A stretch of DNA of 64,000 nt from Croceibacterium xixiisoli (GTDB taxonomy: Bacteria > Pseudomonadota > Alphaproteobacteria > Sphingomonadales > Sphingomonadaceae). Shown here in pieces: positions 1 to 10,238 of this stretch. Position numbers and translations under genes: made by a program. The notes beneath the pieces were generated by a model. The model saw only the letters and a list, made by a program, of their open reading frames with translations, had not been told where the DNA came from and ran no database searches. The first letter of the stretch is position 1, and every line of letters starts with the position of its first letter. The stretch spans positions 1,364,001 through 1,428,000 of the forward strand of contig NZ_WTYJ01000001.1 of NCBI RefSeq assembly GCF_009827305.1. Direction: 5' to 3'.

Positions 1-1322
1 CGGACAATGTGCCGAATAAGGCGGTGCTGGAACAAAACCTGGGCAAGCCGCTCAGCCGGATTCCCGATCCCTTCGGCAGCGATGACAGCTTTGCCGGGCG
101 CAACAATGCCATGCTGCGCGATTTTCTCGACCGGTTCGGGTTCGATTATGAATTCGTGGCCGCCAGCGATCGCTACAACGCCGGCGAATTCGACGATGCG
201 CTGCGCAATGTGCTGCGCAATTATCAGGCCATTCTCGACATCATGCTGCCGACCCTGCGCGAAGAACGGCGCAAGACCTATTCCCCGATCCTGCCGGTCA
301 GCCCGACCAGCGGCGTGGTGCTGCAGGTGCCGGTCGAAGTGGTCGATGCCGAAGCGGGCATCATCCGTTTTGAAGACAATGGCCAGATCATCGAACAGTC
401 TGCATTGGGCGGCCAGTCCAAGCTGCAGTGGAAGGTCGACTGGGCCATGCGCTGGGTCGCGCTGGACGTCGATTACGAGATGTGCGGCAAGGATCTGACC
501 GACAGCGTCACCCAGTCCGGCAAGATCGCCCGCGTGCTGGGCGGTCGCAAGCCCGAAGGCATGATCTACGAACTGTTCCTGGACGAAAAGGGGGAGAAGA
601 TCTCCAAGTCCAAGGGCAATGGCCTGACGATTGAGGAATGGTTGACCTATGGCAGCGAGGAAAGCCTGGGTTTCTATCTGTTCCGCGAACCCAAGAGCGC
701 CAAGAGCCTGCATGTCGATGTCATTCCGCGTGCGGTGGACGAATATTGGCAGTTCCGCACCGCTTTGGCCGGCCAGGAAGTGGACAAGCAATTGGGCAAT
801 GCCGTCTGGCATCTGCTGCGCGCGGCCGGTGACGGTAGCGGGGCAGGGGACAGTCTGCCGGTAACCTTCGGCCTGCTGCTTAACCTTGTTGGCGTGCTGG
901 GCGCGGATGCCACCCGCGAACAGGTGTGGTCCTATCTCGGCAATTATATCGCCGATCCCACGCCCGCGGCGCATCCCGCGCTCGATCTGCTGGTCGGCAA
1001 TGCGCTCGCCTACAACCGCGATTTCGTCGCCCCCTCGCTGGTGAAACGCGCGCCCGCCGCCAATGAAGCAGCTGCGCTCACCGCGCTGGATGCGGCGCTG
1101 ACGGAACAGGCGGAAGATGCCTCTGCCGAAGATCTGCAGACGCTGGTCTATGAAATCGGCAAGGATGAACGCTTCGGCTTCGAAAGCCTGCGTGACTGGT
1201 TCAAGGCCTTGTACGAAACCCTGCTCGGTTCCAGCCAGGGGCCACGCATGGGCAGCTTCATCGCGCTCTATGGCGTGGCCAATTCGCGCCGCCTGATTGC
1301 TGAGGCGCTGGCACGCGCCTGA
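1..1322 (+). CDS. lysS: Lysyl-tRNA synthetase, class I (5'-truncated by window)
   Basis: Charges tRNA-Lys with lysine in the cytoplasm. The visible part starts in mid-protein: the frame is open to base 3 and reads on from the edge, so the GTG at 9 is not the real start. The class I form is shown by the PNK...LGKPLSRIPDPFG region at the beginning and the KISKSKGN (KMSKS-type) ATP-binding loop encoded near 597-617, followed by the mostly helical anticodon-binding domain. About 440 residues are present, and the family is usually 520-540, so the HIGH motif lies upstream of the window. Class I LysRS (as opposed to the class II enzyme of E. coli) is typical of many alphaproteobacteria. A long hairpin follows the stop. 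Confidence 0.95.
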   Translation, partial: DNVPNKAVLEQNLGKPLSRIPDPFGSDDSFAGRNNAMLRDFLDRFGFDYEFVAASDRYNAGEFDDALRNVLRNYQAILDIMLPTLREERRKTYSPILPVSPTSGVVLQVPVEVVDAEAGIIRFEDNGQIIEQSALGGQSKLQWKVDWAMRWVALDVDYEMCGKDLTDSVTQSGKIARVLGGRKPEGMIYELFLDEKGEKISKSKGNGLTIEEWLTYGSEESLGFYLFREPKSAKSLHVDVIPRAVDEYWQFRTALAGQEVDKQLGNAVWHLLRAAGDGSGAGDSLPVTFGLLLNLVGVLGADATREQVWSYLGNYIADPTPAAHPALDLLVGNALAYNRDFVAPSLVKRAPAANEAAALTALDAALTEQAEDASAEDLQTLVYEIGKDERFGFESLRDWFKALYETLLGSSQGPRMGSFIALYGVANSRRLIAEALARA

Positions 1323-1336
1323 TCCTGCGCTGACTT

Positions 1337-1381
1337 GAACCGGTGGGGGCCGCTCGCCTGCGCGCGGCCCCCCACCAGTTC
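1337..1381. terminator. Convergent hairpin between lysS and the oxygenase gene
   Basis: Arms GGTGGGGGCCGC (1342-1353) and GCGGCCCCCCACC (1364-1376) pair with one bulged C, and GAAC/GTTC extends the stem outward. It sits between two converging genes and touches the stop of the second. There is no clear T-run, so an intrinsic terminator acting in both directions is an inference. Confidence 0.55.
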
Positions 1382-2048
1382 AGTACCAGGGCTTCACCCG
1401 GTACCATTTGGTCACCACATATTTGCGCCCTGCAGTCACCGGGCTGCCGGTGTGGAGGGTCGCCTGATTGGGCACGCCCTGCATATCGGCATTGTTCCAT
1501 ATCAGCAGCACGCCCGGCTTGGGTTCGAAACTCAGCCCCAATTCGGGGAAGTCGGTATGGCCGCCCCCTTCGACTTCGTTCAGATAGATCATGGCAGTGA
1601 TGCTGCGCTGGCCGCGGGTCTTTTCCTGTTCCCAATAGGGGGTGCCATAGGGGAACCAGTCGGTATGCGGCTTGAATTCCTGCCCCTGCAGATAGCGCTG
1701 CCCCTGCATGGTTTCGCCATAGGATGGATCGATGCCAAGCAGATCATCGATCCGGCGCTGCAGCCGGATAATGAAGGGATCGAACGGATCCACATCGCCC
1801 GAATAGGAGGTCCGGTAGCCGGAGGAATAGGGGGTGTCGAAGGCCTTGCTCGGCTTGGCGCCGGCATCGATCATCCGCATCATCTTGCGGCATTCCTGCG
1901 GGGTGAAGAAATCCCCCAGCGCCCAGAGTTCCGCCTTCAGCGACGGCACGCGATAGATGCCGGGTACGGCATTCAGCCGTTCGCGAACGGCTTTGCCCTG
2001 TTTGGCGAGCAGGGACTGGTCGGGGACGAGCGAGGCGGCATTCATCAT
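1380..2048 (-). CDS. 2OG-Fe(II) oxygenase, prolyl 4-hydroxylase-like
   Basis: Predicted cytoplasmic Fe(II)/2-oxoglutarate dioxygenase of the P4Hc family, 222 residues with no signal peptide. The facial triad is visible as His128-Thr-Asp130 and His199, and Lys209 in GRKYVVTKWYR is the expected 2-oxoglutarate salt-bridge residue. The segment QGQRYLQGQEFKPHTDWF is typical of bacterial proteins close to animal and plant prolyl 4-hydroxylases. The substrate cannot be read from the sequence. Some bacterial relatives hydroxylate prolines in EF-Tu, but that is only family knowledge. A paralogue lies at 60980-61615. It is monocistronic, convergent with lysS. The ATG at 2048 has a second in-frame ATG next to it. 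Confidence 0.85.
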   Translation of the reverse strand: MMNAASLVPDQSLLAKQGKAVRERLNAVPGIYRVPSLKAELWALGDFFTPQECRKMMRMIDAGAKPSKAFDTPYSSGYRTSYSGDVDPFDPFIIRLQRRIDDLLGIDPSYGETMQGQRYLQGQEFKPHTDWFPYGTPYWEQEKTRGQRSITAMIYLNEVEGGGHTDFPELGLSFEPKPGVLLIWNNADMQGVPNQATLHTGSPVTAGRKYVVTKWYRVKPWY

Positions 2049-2106
2049 GGCGCAGCTTTTCCAAAGCTTGACGCGGCTGGCAAGCAGGTTTGACGATCCA
2101 ATGGCA

Positions 2107-2136
2107 ACAGCCTCCGGTCGCGAGACCGGAGGCTGT
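2107..2136. terminator. Perfect 13-bp hairpin downstream of the RcnB-like gene
   Basis: Arms ACAGCCTCCGGTC and GACCGGAGGCTGT around a GCGA loop. It lies downstream of the gene ending at 2178 and upstream of the oxygenase gene, both on the minus strand. No strong T-run follows on the minus strand, so termination may be partial. Confidence 0.55.
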
Positions 2137-2177
2137 CAGTCACGGCTTCCGACGGAGAAGCACGCCGGAATTCACCC

Positions 2178-3233
2178 TCACCAGAAGAAGTCGTAAATTA
2201 CATCCACCACCTGGCCCGAATACATGTCGACCATCAGGACATCATTGTAGTACCGCACCCAGCGATAGTTCCCGTACACATTGGGCAGGCGATATTGCCA
2301 CGGGTCGTTGATCCAGTACCGGTTGCCGAAGAACATCGAATCCAGCGCGAAACCGATGCTCAGCCGGCGATAGCTGTAATTGCGATAGGGCGCGTAATAG
2401 GTGCCGATGCGATACACATTGCGATTGGAATTGCGGTAGGAACTCCAATTGTACCGCCGGTCATCGCGCCAGCGCCGATCCCACTGCCGATTGTCGCGCC
2501 GATCATATCGGTTGTTGTTGTTCCAGCCGCGATTGTCGTTCCAGCGCCGGTCGTCACCACGGCGGTTGTCGTTCCAGCGCCGGTTGTCGTCGCGACCACG
2601 GTTATCGTTCCAGCGCCGGTCGTCATCGCGCCGGTTGTCGTTCCAGCGACGATTGTCGTCGCGACCACGGTTGTCGTTCCAGCGCTGGCCATTGTCGCGG
2701 CCATTGTTCCAGCCGCGATTGTCGTCGCGCCGGTCATTATCCCGGCGAGTATCCGGGCGATCGTTGCCGCGCCCGTTTTCGCCGCGCCAGACCGTCACCC
2801 CGCGCTGGCCGTCCCGGCGCGGATCAGTGCGCGCGCCGGTGAGTCCGGGATCGCGCCACTGGCCCGGGGATTGTGCGGAGGGCACGCGCGGATTGGGCTG
2901 CGCCGCCACCGGGCGGCTTTCACGTTGCTGATTGCCCCAGGCCGGCTGGCGCTGGACCTGACGGTCGGCGCGTGGCATCCGGGCGCTGCGGTCCACGCGC
3001 TGCTGCGGTGCCTGGCGGACTTCGCGCTGCGCGCGCTGTGGTGCCTGCTGTCGCTGACCACCGCCCCATGATTGGCCACCTTGGCGGCCTGACTGGCCGC
3101 CGCCCTGTGACCATGAACCGCGATCACGTCCGCCACGTTCCTGGGCGCTCGCAGCTGAAGGAATGGCGGCAATGGCCAGGGCTGCGGCGATGGCGGCAAA
3201 GCCGGATGACTTCAAAAAGGTTCCAACACGCAT
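2178..3233 (-). CDS. RcnB-like periplasmic protein with Asn/Asp/Arg/Trp repeats
   Basis: Exported protein of 351 residues. The start at 3233 is preferred over an ATG 48 bases upstream because AGGAG sits 8 bases before it and because it begins directly with a signal peptide (a hydrophobic stretch ending IPSAASA/QE). The mature protein is strongly basic and low-complexity: a Gln/Arg-rich part, then about five copies of RWNDNR(G/R)xDD units. A Tyr/Arg-rich C-terminal domain, ending in DMYSGQVVDVIYDFFW, matches the RcnB fold. E. coli RcnB is a small periplasmic protein affecting nickel/cobalt efflux. Whether this enlarged version binds metal is not shown. The reverse strand is also open over the repeats because of codon bias, which is a shadow. 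Confidence 0.8.
   Translation of the reverse strand: MRVGTFLKSSGFAAIAAALAIAAIPSAASAQERGGRDRGSWSQGGGQSGRQGGQSWGGGQRQQAPQRAQREVRQAPQQRVDRSARMPRADRQVQRQPAWGNQQRESRPVAAQPNPRVPSAQSPGQWRDPGLTGARTDPRRDGQRGVTVWRGENGRGNDRPDTRRDNDRRDDNRGWNNGRDNGQRWNDNRGRDDNRRWNDNRRDDDRRWNDNRGRDDNRRWNDNRRGDDRRWNDNRGWNNNNRYDRRDNRQWDRRWRDDRRYNWSSYRNSNRNVYRIGTYYAPYRNYSYRRLSIGFALDSMFFGNRYWINDPWQYRLPNVYGNYRWVRYYNDVLMVDMYSGQVVDVIYDFFW
2530..2685 (-). repeat. Intragenic tandem repeat encoding RWNDNR units
   Basis: Five copies of a roughly 33-36 base unit, each containing TTGTCGTTCCAGCG or a one-base variant on the plus strand. They encode RWNDNRxRDD-type units inside the RcnB-like protein. Near-identity between copies suggests recent expansion or gene conversion, and copy number may vary between strains. 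Confidence 0.8.
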
Positions 3234-3383
3234 TTGCGTGACTCCTGAAACACAGGCCGCGAAAGGTTCGCGACCTATCATGTGTTCCGGTCTAGGCGAG
3301 TAGTGCTGTCATCATACTGAACTGCTTGGGGGGCTTTTGTTCATCTTTGCAACCTGCAGGATAAACGAAACGCCGTCTTTTTG

Positions 3384-3944
3384 TTACAGCACTGCGGGGC
3401 TTTTGCGCCAGGCGACCATCTTGCGCCCGCCGATCTGTTCGGCTGCGGTGCGCTTGTCGCGCTGTTCGTCGAAGCGGATTTTGCCCTGCAGCGCCCCCAT
3501 GTCGAAACTCATTTCGAACAGCACCGATTCCCCGGCTTCAACGGTGACCACATGGTCCACGCGTGATCCTTCGGTTTGGGCATTGAACTTGGCGGACAGA
3601 TTGTGGGTGCCGGGCGCAACCTCGGCCATCATGAAATAACCCGACCGGATCTGGCCTTCGAAATCGCCGTCGATGGAAATATTCATCCCCTGGGCGCCGC
3701 CCATGAAGCCCCGCCGCGCGAAATAGAGCCGGGCGCGCCCTTCTGACGGGATCATGGTCATGGCGCTGGCGCGGGTCGCATCGTCGACCTTGCTGCCCTG
3801 ATTGTTCCGCAGCACGACAAAGGCGGCAAACCCGAGCCCGCCGACCAGGCAAATCAGCCCCACCAGCGGATAGGCAAAGCCGAGATAGAGGCCGATAATG
3901 ATCGCAAGGATCAGGATCGCAATATTGCGTGGGGTCATCGACAT
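3384..3944 (-). CDS. Membrane protein with DUF2846-like C-terminal domain
   Basis: 186 residues. The N-terminus holds two hydrophobic segments (about residues 8-24 and 27-46) separated by a short Pro-containing turn. The rest is a soluble beta-rich domain with RARLYFARRGFMGG, a pattern like DUF2846 lipoproteins (ALVYFYR-type). The fold is followed by VAPGTHNLSAKF and VTVEAGESVLFEM, typical of small beta-sandwich modules. The function is unknown. It is transcribed from the same strand as ettA, 84 bases downstream of it, with a possible hairpin between them. No partner is evident. Confidence 0.65.
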   Translation of the reverse strand: MSMTPRNIAILILAIIIGLYLGFAYPLVGLICLVGGLGFAAFVVLRNNQGSKVDDATRASAMTMIPSEGRARLYFARRGFMGGAQGMNISIDGDFEGQIRSGYFMMAEVAPGTHNLSAKFNAQTEGSRVDHVVTVEAGESVLFEMSFDMGALQGKIRFDEQRDKRTAAEQIGGRKMVAWRKSPAVL

Positions 3945-3988
3945 GTCTGGGCCTCCCGAGTTTCTGTTGGGAACAGAAATCCGGAAAG

Positions 3989-4021
3989 CGGCAGGAGGTT
4001 CCGCAAAACCCCCTGCCCGTC
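3989..4021 (-). terminator. Possible terminator after ettA
   Basis: An imperfect hairpin (GGCAGG..GGTT paired with AACC..CCTGCC) lies just downstream of the ettA stop on the minus strand. Stem interruptions and the weak T-run make this tentative. Confidence 0.35.
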
Positions 4022-4028
4022 GATCAGA

Positions 4029-5708
<1,680 letters not shown>

Positions 5709-5841
5709 TATCGTCCTTCGCGGGGTATCTGGAGGTGTCTGGAATTGGCCTGCAGATAGGGGCTGGCGCGCGGCGGGGCAAGCGGCTTGCGCAGCCGCGC
5801 GCAGGCTACGCGTGCCCACGCGCCCTCCATCGGTGGTTTCG

Positions 5842-6876
5842 TCAGGCGGCCGTATTGCGATCCTGCCGTTGCGGCGTGCCGAGTTCTCGCATCACGAAGC
5901 GATCCCGCCCGGCATGCTTGGCGCTGTACAGGGCCTCGTCACACCGCCGCAGCAGCTTGCTGCGACCTGATTCGACCGGCGCGTGAACGGTCACCCCGCC
6001 GATGCTGACGGTCAGGACCGGTGCAACGGGGGAATGCTCGTGGCGGATATCCAGCGCCTTGATGCTCTGGCTGATGGCCGCGAACACTGCCGCCGGACAA
6101 TCGCATCCCGGCAACAGCAGCGCGAACTCCTCCCCGCCATAGCGCGCAGCCAGGTCGTGCTTGCGCCGTGCAGCAGTCTTGAGCGCACCGGCCACTGCCT
6201 TGAGGGCTATGTCCCCGGCGACATGGCCATAGCCATCGTTGAAGCGCTTGAAGTGATCGATATCGATCAGCGCCACCGTGAAGATGGCCCCGGTCGCGCG
6301 CATGCGCGCTATCGCCCGTCCCAGTTCCATGTCGAAACAGCGGCGATTGGCTATGCCCGTCAGCCCATCGGTCAGCGAAAGCCGTTCCAGTCTGGATTTC
6401 TGCATGGCCAGCCGGGCATTGGCCGTTACCAACGCGCGGCAGGTCTGCTGCAGGTCTTCGCGCAGTCGGACGGTCTCGGTGATGTCCATGATGAAACCGG
6501 TGGCATGCCGGGGCATACCGTCACCTTCCTGGCTCAGCGATGCCAGCGAACGCACCCAGCGGGTTTCGCCATCCGGGCGCAGGATACGGAACTCGACCCC
6601 GTAATCCTGATTGTGCGCATCCAGCCTGGTGATCGTTTCGGTGACTTCGGTAACACGCGCCACATCATCGGGATGGATGAAAGGCCGAAACTGTTCGATG
6701 GTGGTGATCGGGCTGTCGGGATTGCGGCCCATGATGGCGTACCATCGGCTGTCGCAGGAAAGCTGTCCGCTGCCGATGTCCAGTTCCCAGCGTCCCAGCC
6801 GGCCGACCTGCATTGCCAGTTCCAGCCCGGCATCGCCATTGCCGGAAACGGGTTCAATCATCCTTTGATGCATCAT
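5842..6876 (-). CDS. PAS-GGDEF diguanylate cyclase
   Basis: Predicted cytoplasmic enzyme making cyclic di-GMP from two GTP, 344 residues. A PAS/PAC sensor region spans about residues 20-136 (WELDIGSG... RWVRSLASLSQEGDGMPRHATGFIMDIT), followed by a short coiled linker. The GGDEF domain runs from about 165, with the active-site GGEEF at 247-251. A complete inhibitory I-site, RKHD at 238-241, sits exactly five residues ahead, so product feedback inhibition is expected. There are no transmembrane segments and no EAL domain. The first two codons are both ATG, and GGAGGG lies immediately upstream, fitting the second ATG at 6873 better. It is divergent from the peptidase gene. Confidence 0.9.
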   Translation of the reverse strand: MMHQRMIEPVSGNGDAGLELAMQVGRLGRWELDIGSGQLSCDSRWYAIMGRNPDSPITTIEQFRPFIHPDDVARVTEVTETITRLDAHNQDYGVEFRILRPDGETRWVRSLASLSQEGDGMPRHATGFIMDITETVRLREDLQQTCRALVTANARLAMQKSRLERLSLTDGLTGIANRRCFDMELGRAIARMRATGAIFTVALIDIDHFKRFNDGYGHVAGDIALKAVAGALKTAARRKHDLAARYGGEEFALLLPGCDCPAAVFAAISQSIKALDIRHEHSPVAPVLTVSIGGVTVHAPVESGRSKLLRRCDEALYSAKHAGRDRFVMRELGTPQRQDRNTAA

Positions 6877-7028
6877 CCCTCCGCCCGTTTTCAGGACTGG
6901 GTCGCGCCTGAAAATGCCGTCATAATATCAACAACCGGTTATGTGTTTCGATCCCGCTACCCCATTGACCTGATGCGCCTCGAGTGGCCTTTTGCGTTGC
7001 AATATCCGTCGCGACGAAGGACCCTGCC

Positions 7029-8408
7029 ATGAAACGATCCACCACCGTCCTGCCGCTGCTTGCCCTTGCTCTCGGCATGCCGGCGATCGCGCAGGCCGAA
7101 ACCATGTTCCCGCTGGGACAGGAAGCCGATGCGGCCCTGCAAAAGGACGAATTGGCGTGGGATTTCGTCGAAGGGATCACCACCGAAGTTGGTCCGCGTC
7201 AGGCGGGCACGCCCGATGAAGCCCGTGCCCGCGTCTGGGCGGTGGAATGGCTGCGGCGGAATGGCTTTGCCGATGTTCGCGAAGAGCCCTTCACCATGCC
7301 CACCTGGGTGCGGGGGGAGGAGAAGGCAGAGGTGATCGGTGCCTTTGCCCAGCCGATGCATATCGCCGCCCTTGGCAACAGCGCCGCCACCCCGGTCGCC
7401 GGGCTGACGGCTGAGGTGGTGCCATTCCTCAGCTATGCCGATCTGGAAGCTGCCCCGGCCGGTAGCCTGACGGGCAAGATCGCCTATATCGGGCATCAGA
7501 TGCGCGTGACGCAGGATGGCTCAGGCTATTCCTTCGCTGGCCCCGCACGCTGGACCGGCCCCGGGTTGGCGGCCAGCAAAGGCGCCGTTGCCACCGTGAT
7601 CCGTTCGATCGGCACGGAAAACCATCGTACGCCGCACACCGGCACCACCAGCTTCCCCGATGGCGTGCAGGCGACCCCGGCGGGCGCCCTGTCCAATCCC
7701 GATGCGGACAATCTGGAGCGCATGCTCGCCCGCTCGGACGGGCCGCTGTCGATGCGCCTGCTGCTCACGCCCCGGTGGATTGGCGACACGCAGAGCGGCA
7801 ATGTGACGGCGGAAATCACCGGCACCAATCCTTCCCTGCCGGCGGTGCTGCTGGCCTGCCATCTCGACAGCTGGGATCTGGGGACGGGCGCGGTGGATGA
7901 TGCATCGGGTTGCGGCATCATCGCGGCGGCCGCGCTGCATATCGCCAGGACGCAGCAGCCGCTGCGGACCATCCGCATCCTCTTCGCCGGGGCAGAGGAA
8001 GTGGGCGTGCACGGCGGTCGCGCCTATGCCTCCGCCCATGCCGATCGCCCGGTCTTCGTGGCGCTGGAAAGCGATTTCGGCGCCGATCGCATCTGGCGGC
8101 TGGACAGCAATTTTGCCGACAGCAACCCGGATCTGCACGCCCGGCTGACCCGCGCCGTCGCGCGCTTCGGTGTGGCCGGATCGCGCGAAGTGGCCACAGG
8201 CGGCGCCGATATCGGCATCGCCCGCGACCAGAAGGCCGGCATCATCGATCTGCAGCAGGATGGCACCCGCTATTTCGATCTGCACCACACGCCCGATGAT
8301 ACGCTGGACAAGGTCGATCCCGTCCAGCTGCGTCAGAATGTGGCGGTGTGGACCCAGGTCGTGGCCGTCCTGGCCAATGAGCCGCCGCAGATAACACGGC
8401 AACCGTGA
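7029..8408 (+). CDS. Secreted M28 family zinc aminopeptidase/carboxypeptidase
   Basis: Exported metallopeptidase of 459 residues, resembling carboxypeptidase Q-type M28B enzymes. The start at 7029 follows AAGGA and opens a clean signal peptide (MKRSTTVLPLLALALG...AIAQA/ET). Between about 110 and 230 is a protease-associated-like insert. The di-zinc site is visible: His278-Leu-Asp280, bridging Asp290 in GAVDD, the Glu-Glu pair in FAGAEEVG, Asp in ALESDFGAD, and His in DLHHTPDDTLD. It probably cleaves short peptides in the periplasm. The specificity is unknown. It is monocistronic and divergent from the diguanylate cyclase. Confidence 0.88.
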   Translation: MKRSTTVLPLLALALGMPAIAQAETMFPLGQEADAALQKDELAWDFVEGITTEVGPRQAGTPDEARARVWAVEWLRRNGFADVREEPFTMPTWVRGEEKAEVIGAFAQPMHIAALGNSAATPVAGLTAEVVPFLSYADLEAAPAGSLTGKIAYIGHQMRVTQDGSGYSFAGPARWTGPGLAASKGAVATVIRSIGTENHRTPHTGTTSFPDGVQATPAGALSNPDADNLERMLARSDGPLSMRLLLTPRWIGDTQSGNVTAEITGTNPSLPAVLLACHLDSWDLGTGAVDDASGCGIIAAAALHIARTQQPLRTIRILFAGAEEVGVHGGRAYASAHADRPVFVALESDFGADRIWRLDSNFADSNPDLHARLTRAVARFGVAGSREVATGGADIGIARDQKAGIIDLQQDGTRYFDLHHTPDDTLDKVDPVQLRQNVAVWTQVVAVLANEPPQITRQP

Positions 8409-8429
8409 TCTGCGGCGCGCGAATGCAGA

Positions 8430-8831
8430 TCAGTCTGCGCACACCTGATGCGGGATCATGGTCATGCTGCCATCCATGCTTGTGACGGCACGCATTTCGG
8501 CACGGGTCCTGGTACAGGGCTGGCCATTCCGATCCACTGGGCCGCGCGCCTTGGCCGCATCGCGTCGGGCCTGGACTTCGGGAGGAGGGCAAAACCGGTC
8601 CCGTACCCAGGCTTCGGCGAATTCCCGTCCTTCGGTTCTGACACGTCGTTCATAACGTGATTTGTACCGCCGCTGATCCTCCGGCGACAGGGTGGCATAG
8701 GAACAGGCCGGGGCGTTTCCAGAGTTTGTGACGGTGTCCCGGCCGCCAGTGTTTTGGGCAGAGGCGGCATCGGTGTCGCACCCCGCCGTCAAGGCGCCCG
8801 CCAGCAACAGCGCGGCCATTCGCATTGTCAT
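8430..8831 (-). CDS. Small predicted lipoprotein, function unknown
   Basis: 133 residues. The N-terminus is a lipoprotein signal with lipobox LTAG/Cys18, so it should be lipid-anchored to the envelope. The mature part is hydrophilic and rich in Arg/Asp/Glu, with four further cysteines (ACSYATLSPEDQ, FCPPPEV, PCTRTR, QVCAD) that could form two disulfides in the periplasm. The start is supported by GGAGGCGAG a few bases upstream. No domain is recognised. It ends 22 bases from the stop of the convergent peptidase gene. Confidence 0.7.
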   Translation of the reverse strand: MTMRMAALLLAGALTAGCDTDAASAQNTGGRDTVTNSGNAPACSYATLSPEDQRRYKSRYERRVRTEGREFAEAWVRDRFCPPPEVQARRDAAKARGPVDRNGQPCTRTRAEMRAVTSMDGSMTMIPHQVCAD

Positions 8832-8967
8832 CGTCTCGCCTCCGTGCTGGATGCAGCGTCAACGATTGGACATGAACCACGACACCAGTCGCGCCCGTTT
8901 TCAGGACTTGCAGTGGCTACAGCGCGGTGAATGGATCGCCTGACCGGCGGGATGCAAAAAAGAAGAA

Positions 8968-9044
<77 letters not shown>

Positions 9045-9063
9045 ACTCTATTCTTTGCCCGCA

Positions 9064-9139
9064 TGGTGGGCCCGGCAGGATTCGAACCCGCGACCTAGCC
9101 GTTATGAGCGGCCAGCTCTAACCGCTGAGCTACAGGCCC
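9064..9139 (-). tRNA. tRNA-Ile2 (anticodon CAT, lysidine type)
   Basis: The minus strand gives acceptor GGGCCTG/CGGGCCC with a G-T pair, anticodon stem GCCG/CGGC around the loop CTCATAA, and T-arm GGTTCGAATCC, with encoded CCA (76 bases). The CTCATAA loop and overall sequence match tRNA-Ile2, whose C34 becomes lysidine to read AUA, rather than a methionine tRNA. That call rests on similarity. It lies 19 bases from tRNA-Pro and is probably co-transcribed with it. Confidence 0.88.
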
Positions 9140-9225
9140 GATGTCATGCTCCGCTGGGTCGCGTTAGCGGTCTGTCCGGGTTGTGGCAAGCACCAGAAAA
9201 CGGATAGTTGCACTGCTCGGCAACT

Positions 9226-10221
9226 TCAGCGCTGCACCGCTTCCAGAATTCCGGCGACACTGGTGGGCGCCACGCCGCGCTGGCGTAGATAGGCGAACAC
9301 CTGCTGCCACCAGCCATAAAGCGTATCCAGACCGGCCTGATCGCGGACATAGGGGGTATGCCCGATATCCAGCGAAGGGCTGTGGAAAGAAAACACCAGC
9401 AGGGGCAGCCCGTCATCCAGCGCGATGTCGACCCCGCGCAATGCCTCTTCCACCCGCGTCCCCTCTGGCGTCAGCGGAATGCGTTCAAGCAGCCCCAGTC
9501 GCGACATCAATCCGCGCAGGCGTGGCACCCGCCACAATGCGGGATAGATGGCATCCCCCTGTTGTCGCAATGGACCCCAGAACACCGTCGTCAGCGGACA
9601 TTCCAGCAGGCTGCGGGCAGCATCGACCCAATAGGGTTGCAGCGGGAAGGGGCGGTAATCGCGGCCACCGCCAGCGGCATAATCGAATTTCGACCGTACG
9701 GAGCTGTCGATGGCGATGCCGGCATCATGCAGGATCTGGGCGGTATTGGGCCCCAGCCCATAACGGCCCGCCCGATAGATCAGCGGCTGGCACCCGAAAT
9801 TCGCCTCTATGGCATCACGCAGAGCCATGAACTTCGCCCGCTCCAGTTCGGGCGGCAAATTGCCGGCGAAGGAGTTGTGCGCTGTCACCTCTTCATCGAA
9901 GGGAGGGTTGACCCAAGGGTGCAATTGCACGCCCACCTCCGCCCGGCCTGCCGCAATCGCAGGCCCCAGCACCGCGATTGCTTCCTCGCAGGTGACGATC
10001 GGCCAATCGACCAGGTAGATCGGGATGACGCCCTCACTTTCGCAGAACGTCTGGAATCGGCCCATGGCGGCAACATGCCGCAATCCGTGGCCTTCGCGTT
10101 GCAGAGGCTTGTTCCAGTCGAACTCTTCCTCGGTATCGACCGTGACAATGAACCGCTGACCGAATTCCCCGTCAAATCGCGCGATCGCACCCATCTGGGG
10201 CGGATCGATGAGCGATGGCAT
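9226..10221 (-). CDS. WalW-type polysaccharide deacetylase-like protein
   Basis: 331 residues, NodB/polysaccharide-deacetylase superfamily of the kind annotated WalW in sphingomonads. The first NodB-like motif is VDTEEEFDW (Asp29), and a second motif supplies His101 in QLHPWVNPP. The late motif FSFHSPSL closes the barrel. There is no signal peptide or membrane segment, so it seems cytoplasmic, unlike exported peptidoglycan deacetylases. The substrate is unknown; a nucleotide- or lipid-linked sugar is possible. It starts 17 bases after the stop of the histidine kinase gene on the same strand, so the two are very likely one operon. Confidence 0.75.
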   Translation of the reverse strand: MPSLIDPPQMGAIARFDGEFGQRFIVTVDTEEEFDWNKPLQREGHGLRHVAAMGRFQTFCESEGVIPIYLVDWPIVTCEEAIAVLGPAIAAGRAEVGVQLHPWVNPPFDEEVTAHNSFAGNLPPELERAKFMALRDAIEANFGCQPLIYRAGRYGLGPNTAQILHDAGIAIDSSVRSKFDYAAGGGRDYRPFPLQPYWVDAARSLLECPLTTVFWGPLRQQGDAIYPALWRVPRLRGLMSRLGLLERIPLTPEGTRVEEALRGVDIALDDGLPLLVFSFHSPSLDIGHTPYVRDQAGLDTLYGWWQQVFAYLRQRGVAPTSVAGILEAVQR

Positions 10222-10238
10222 CCCGGTTGCCCCCTGCT

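Noticed and set aside
2295-3071. Plus-strand frame rich in Val/Pro/Ala opposite the RcnB-like gene
   Set aside because: It arises from reading the repeat array backwards. No ribosome site or signal supports it.
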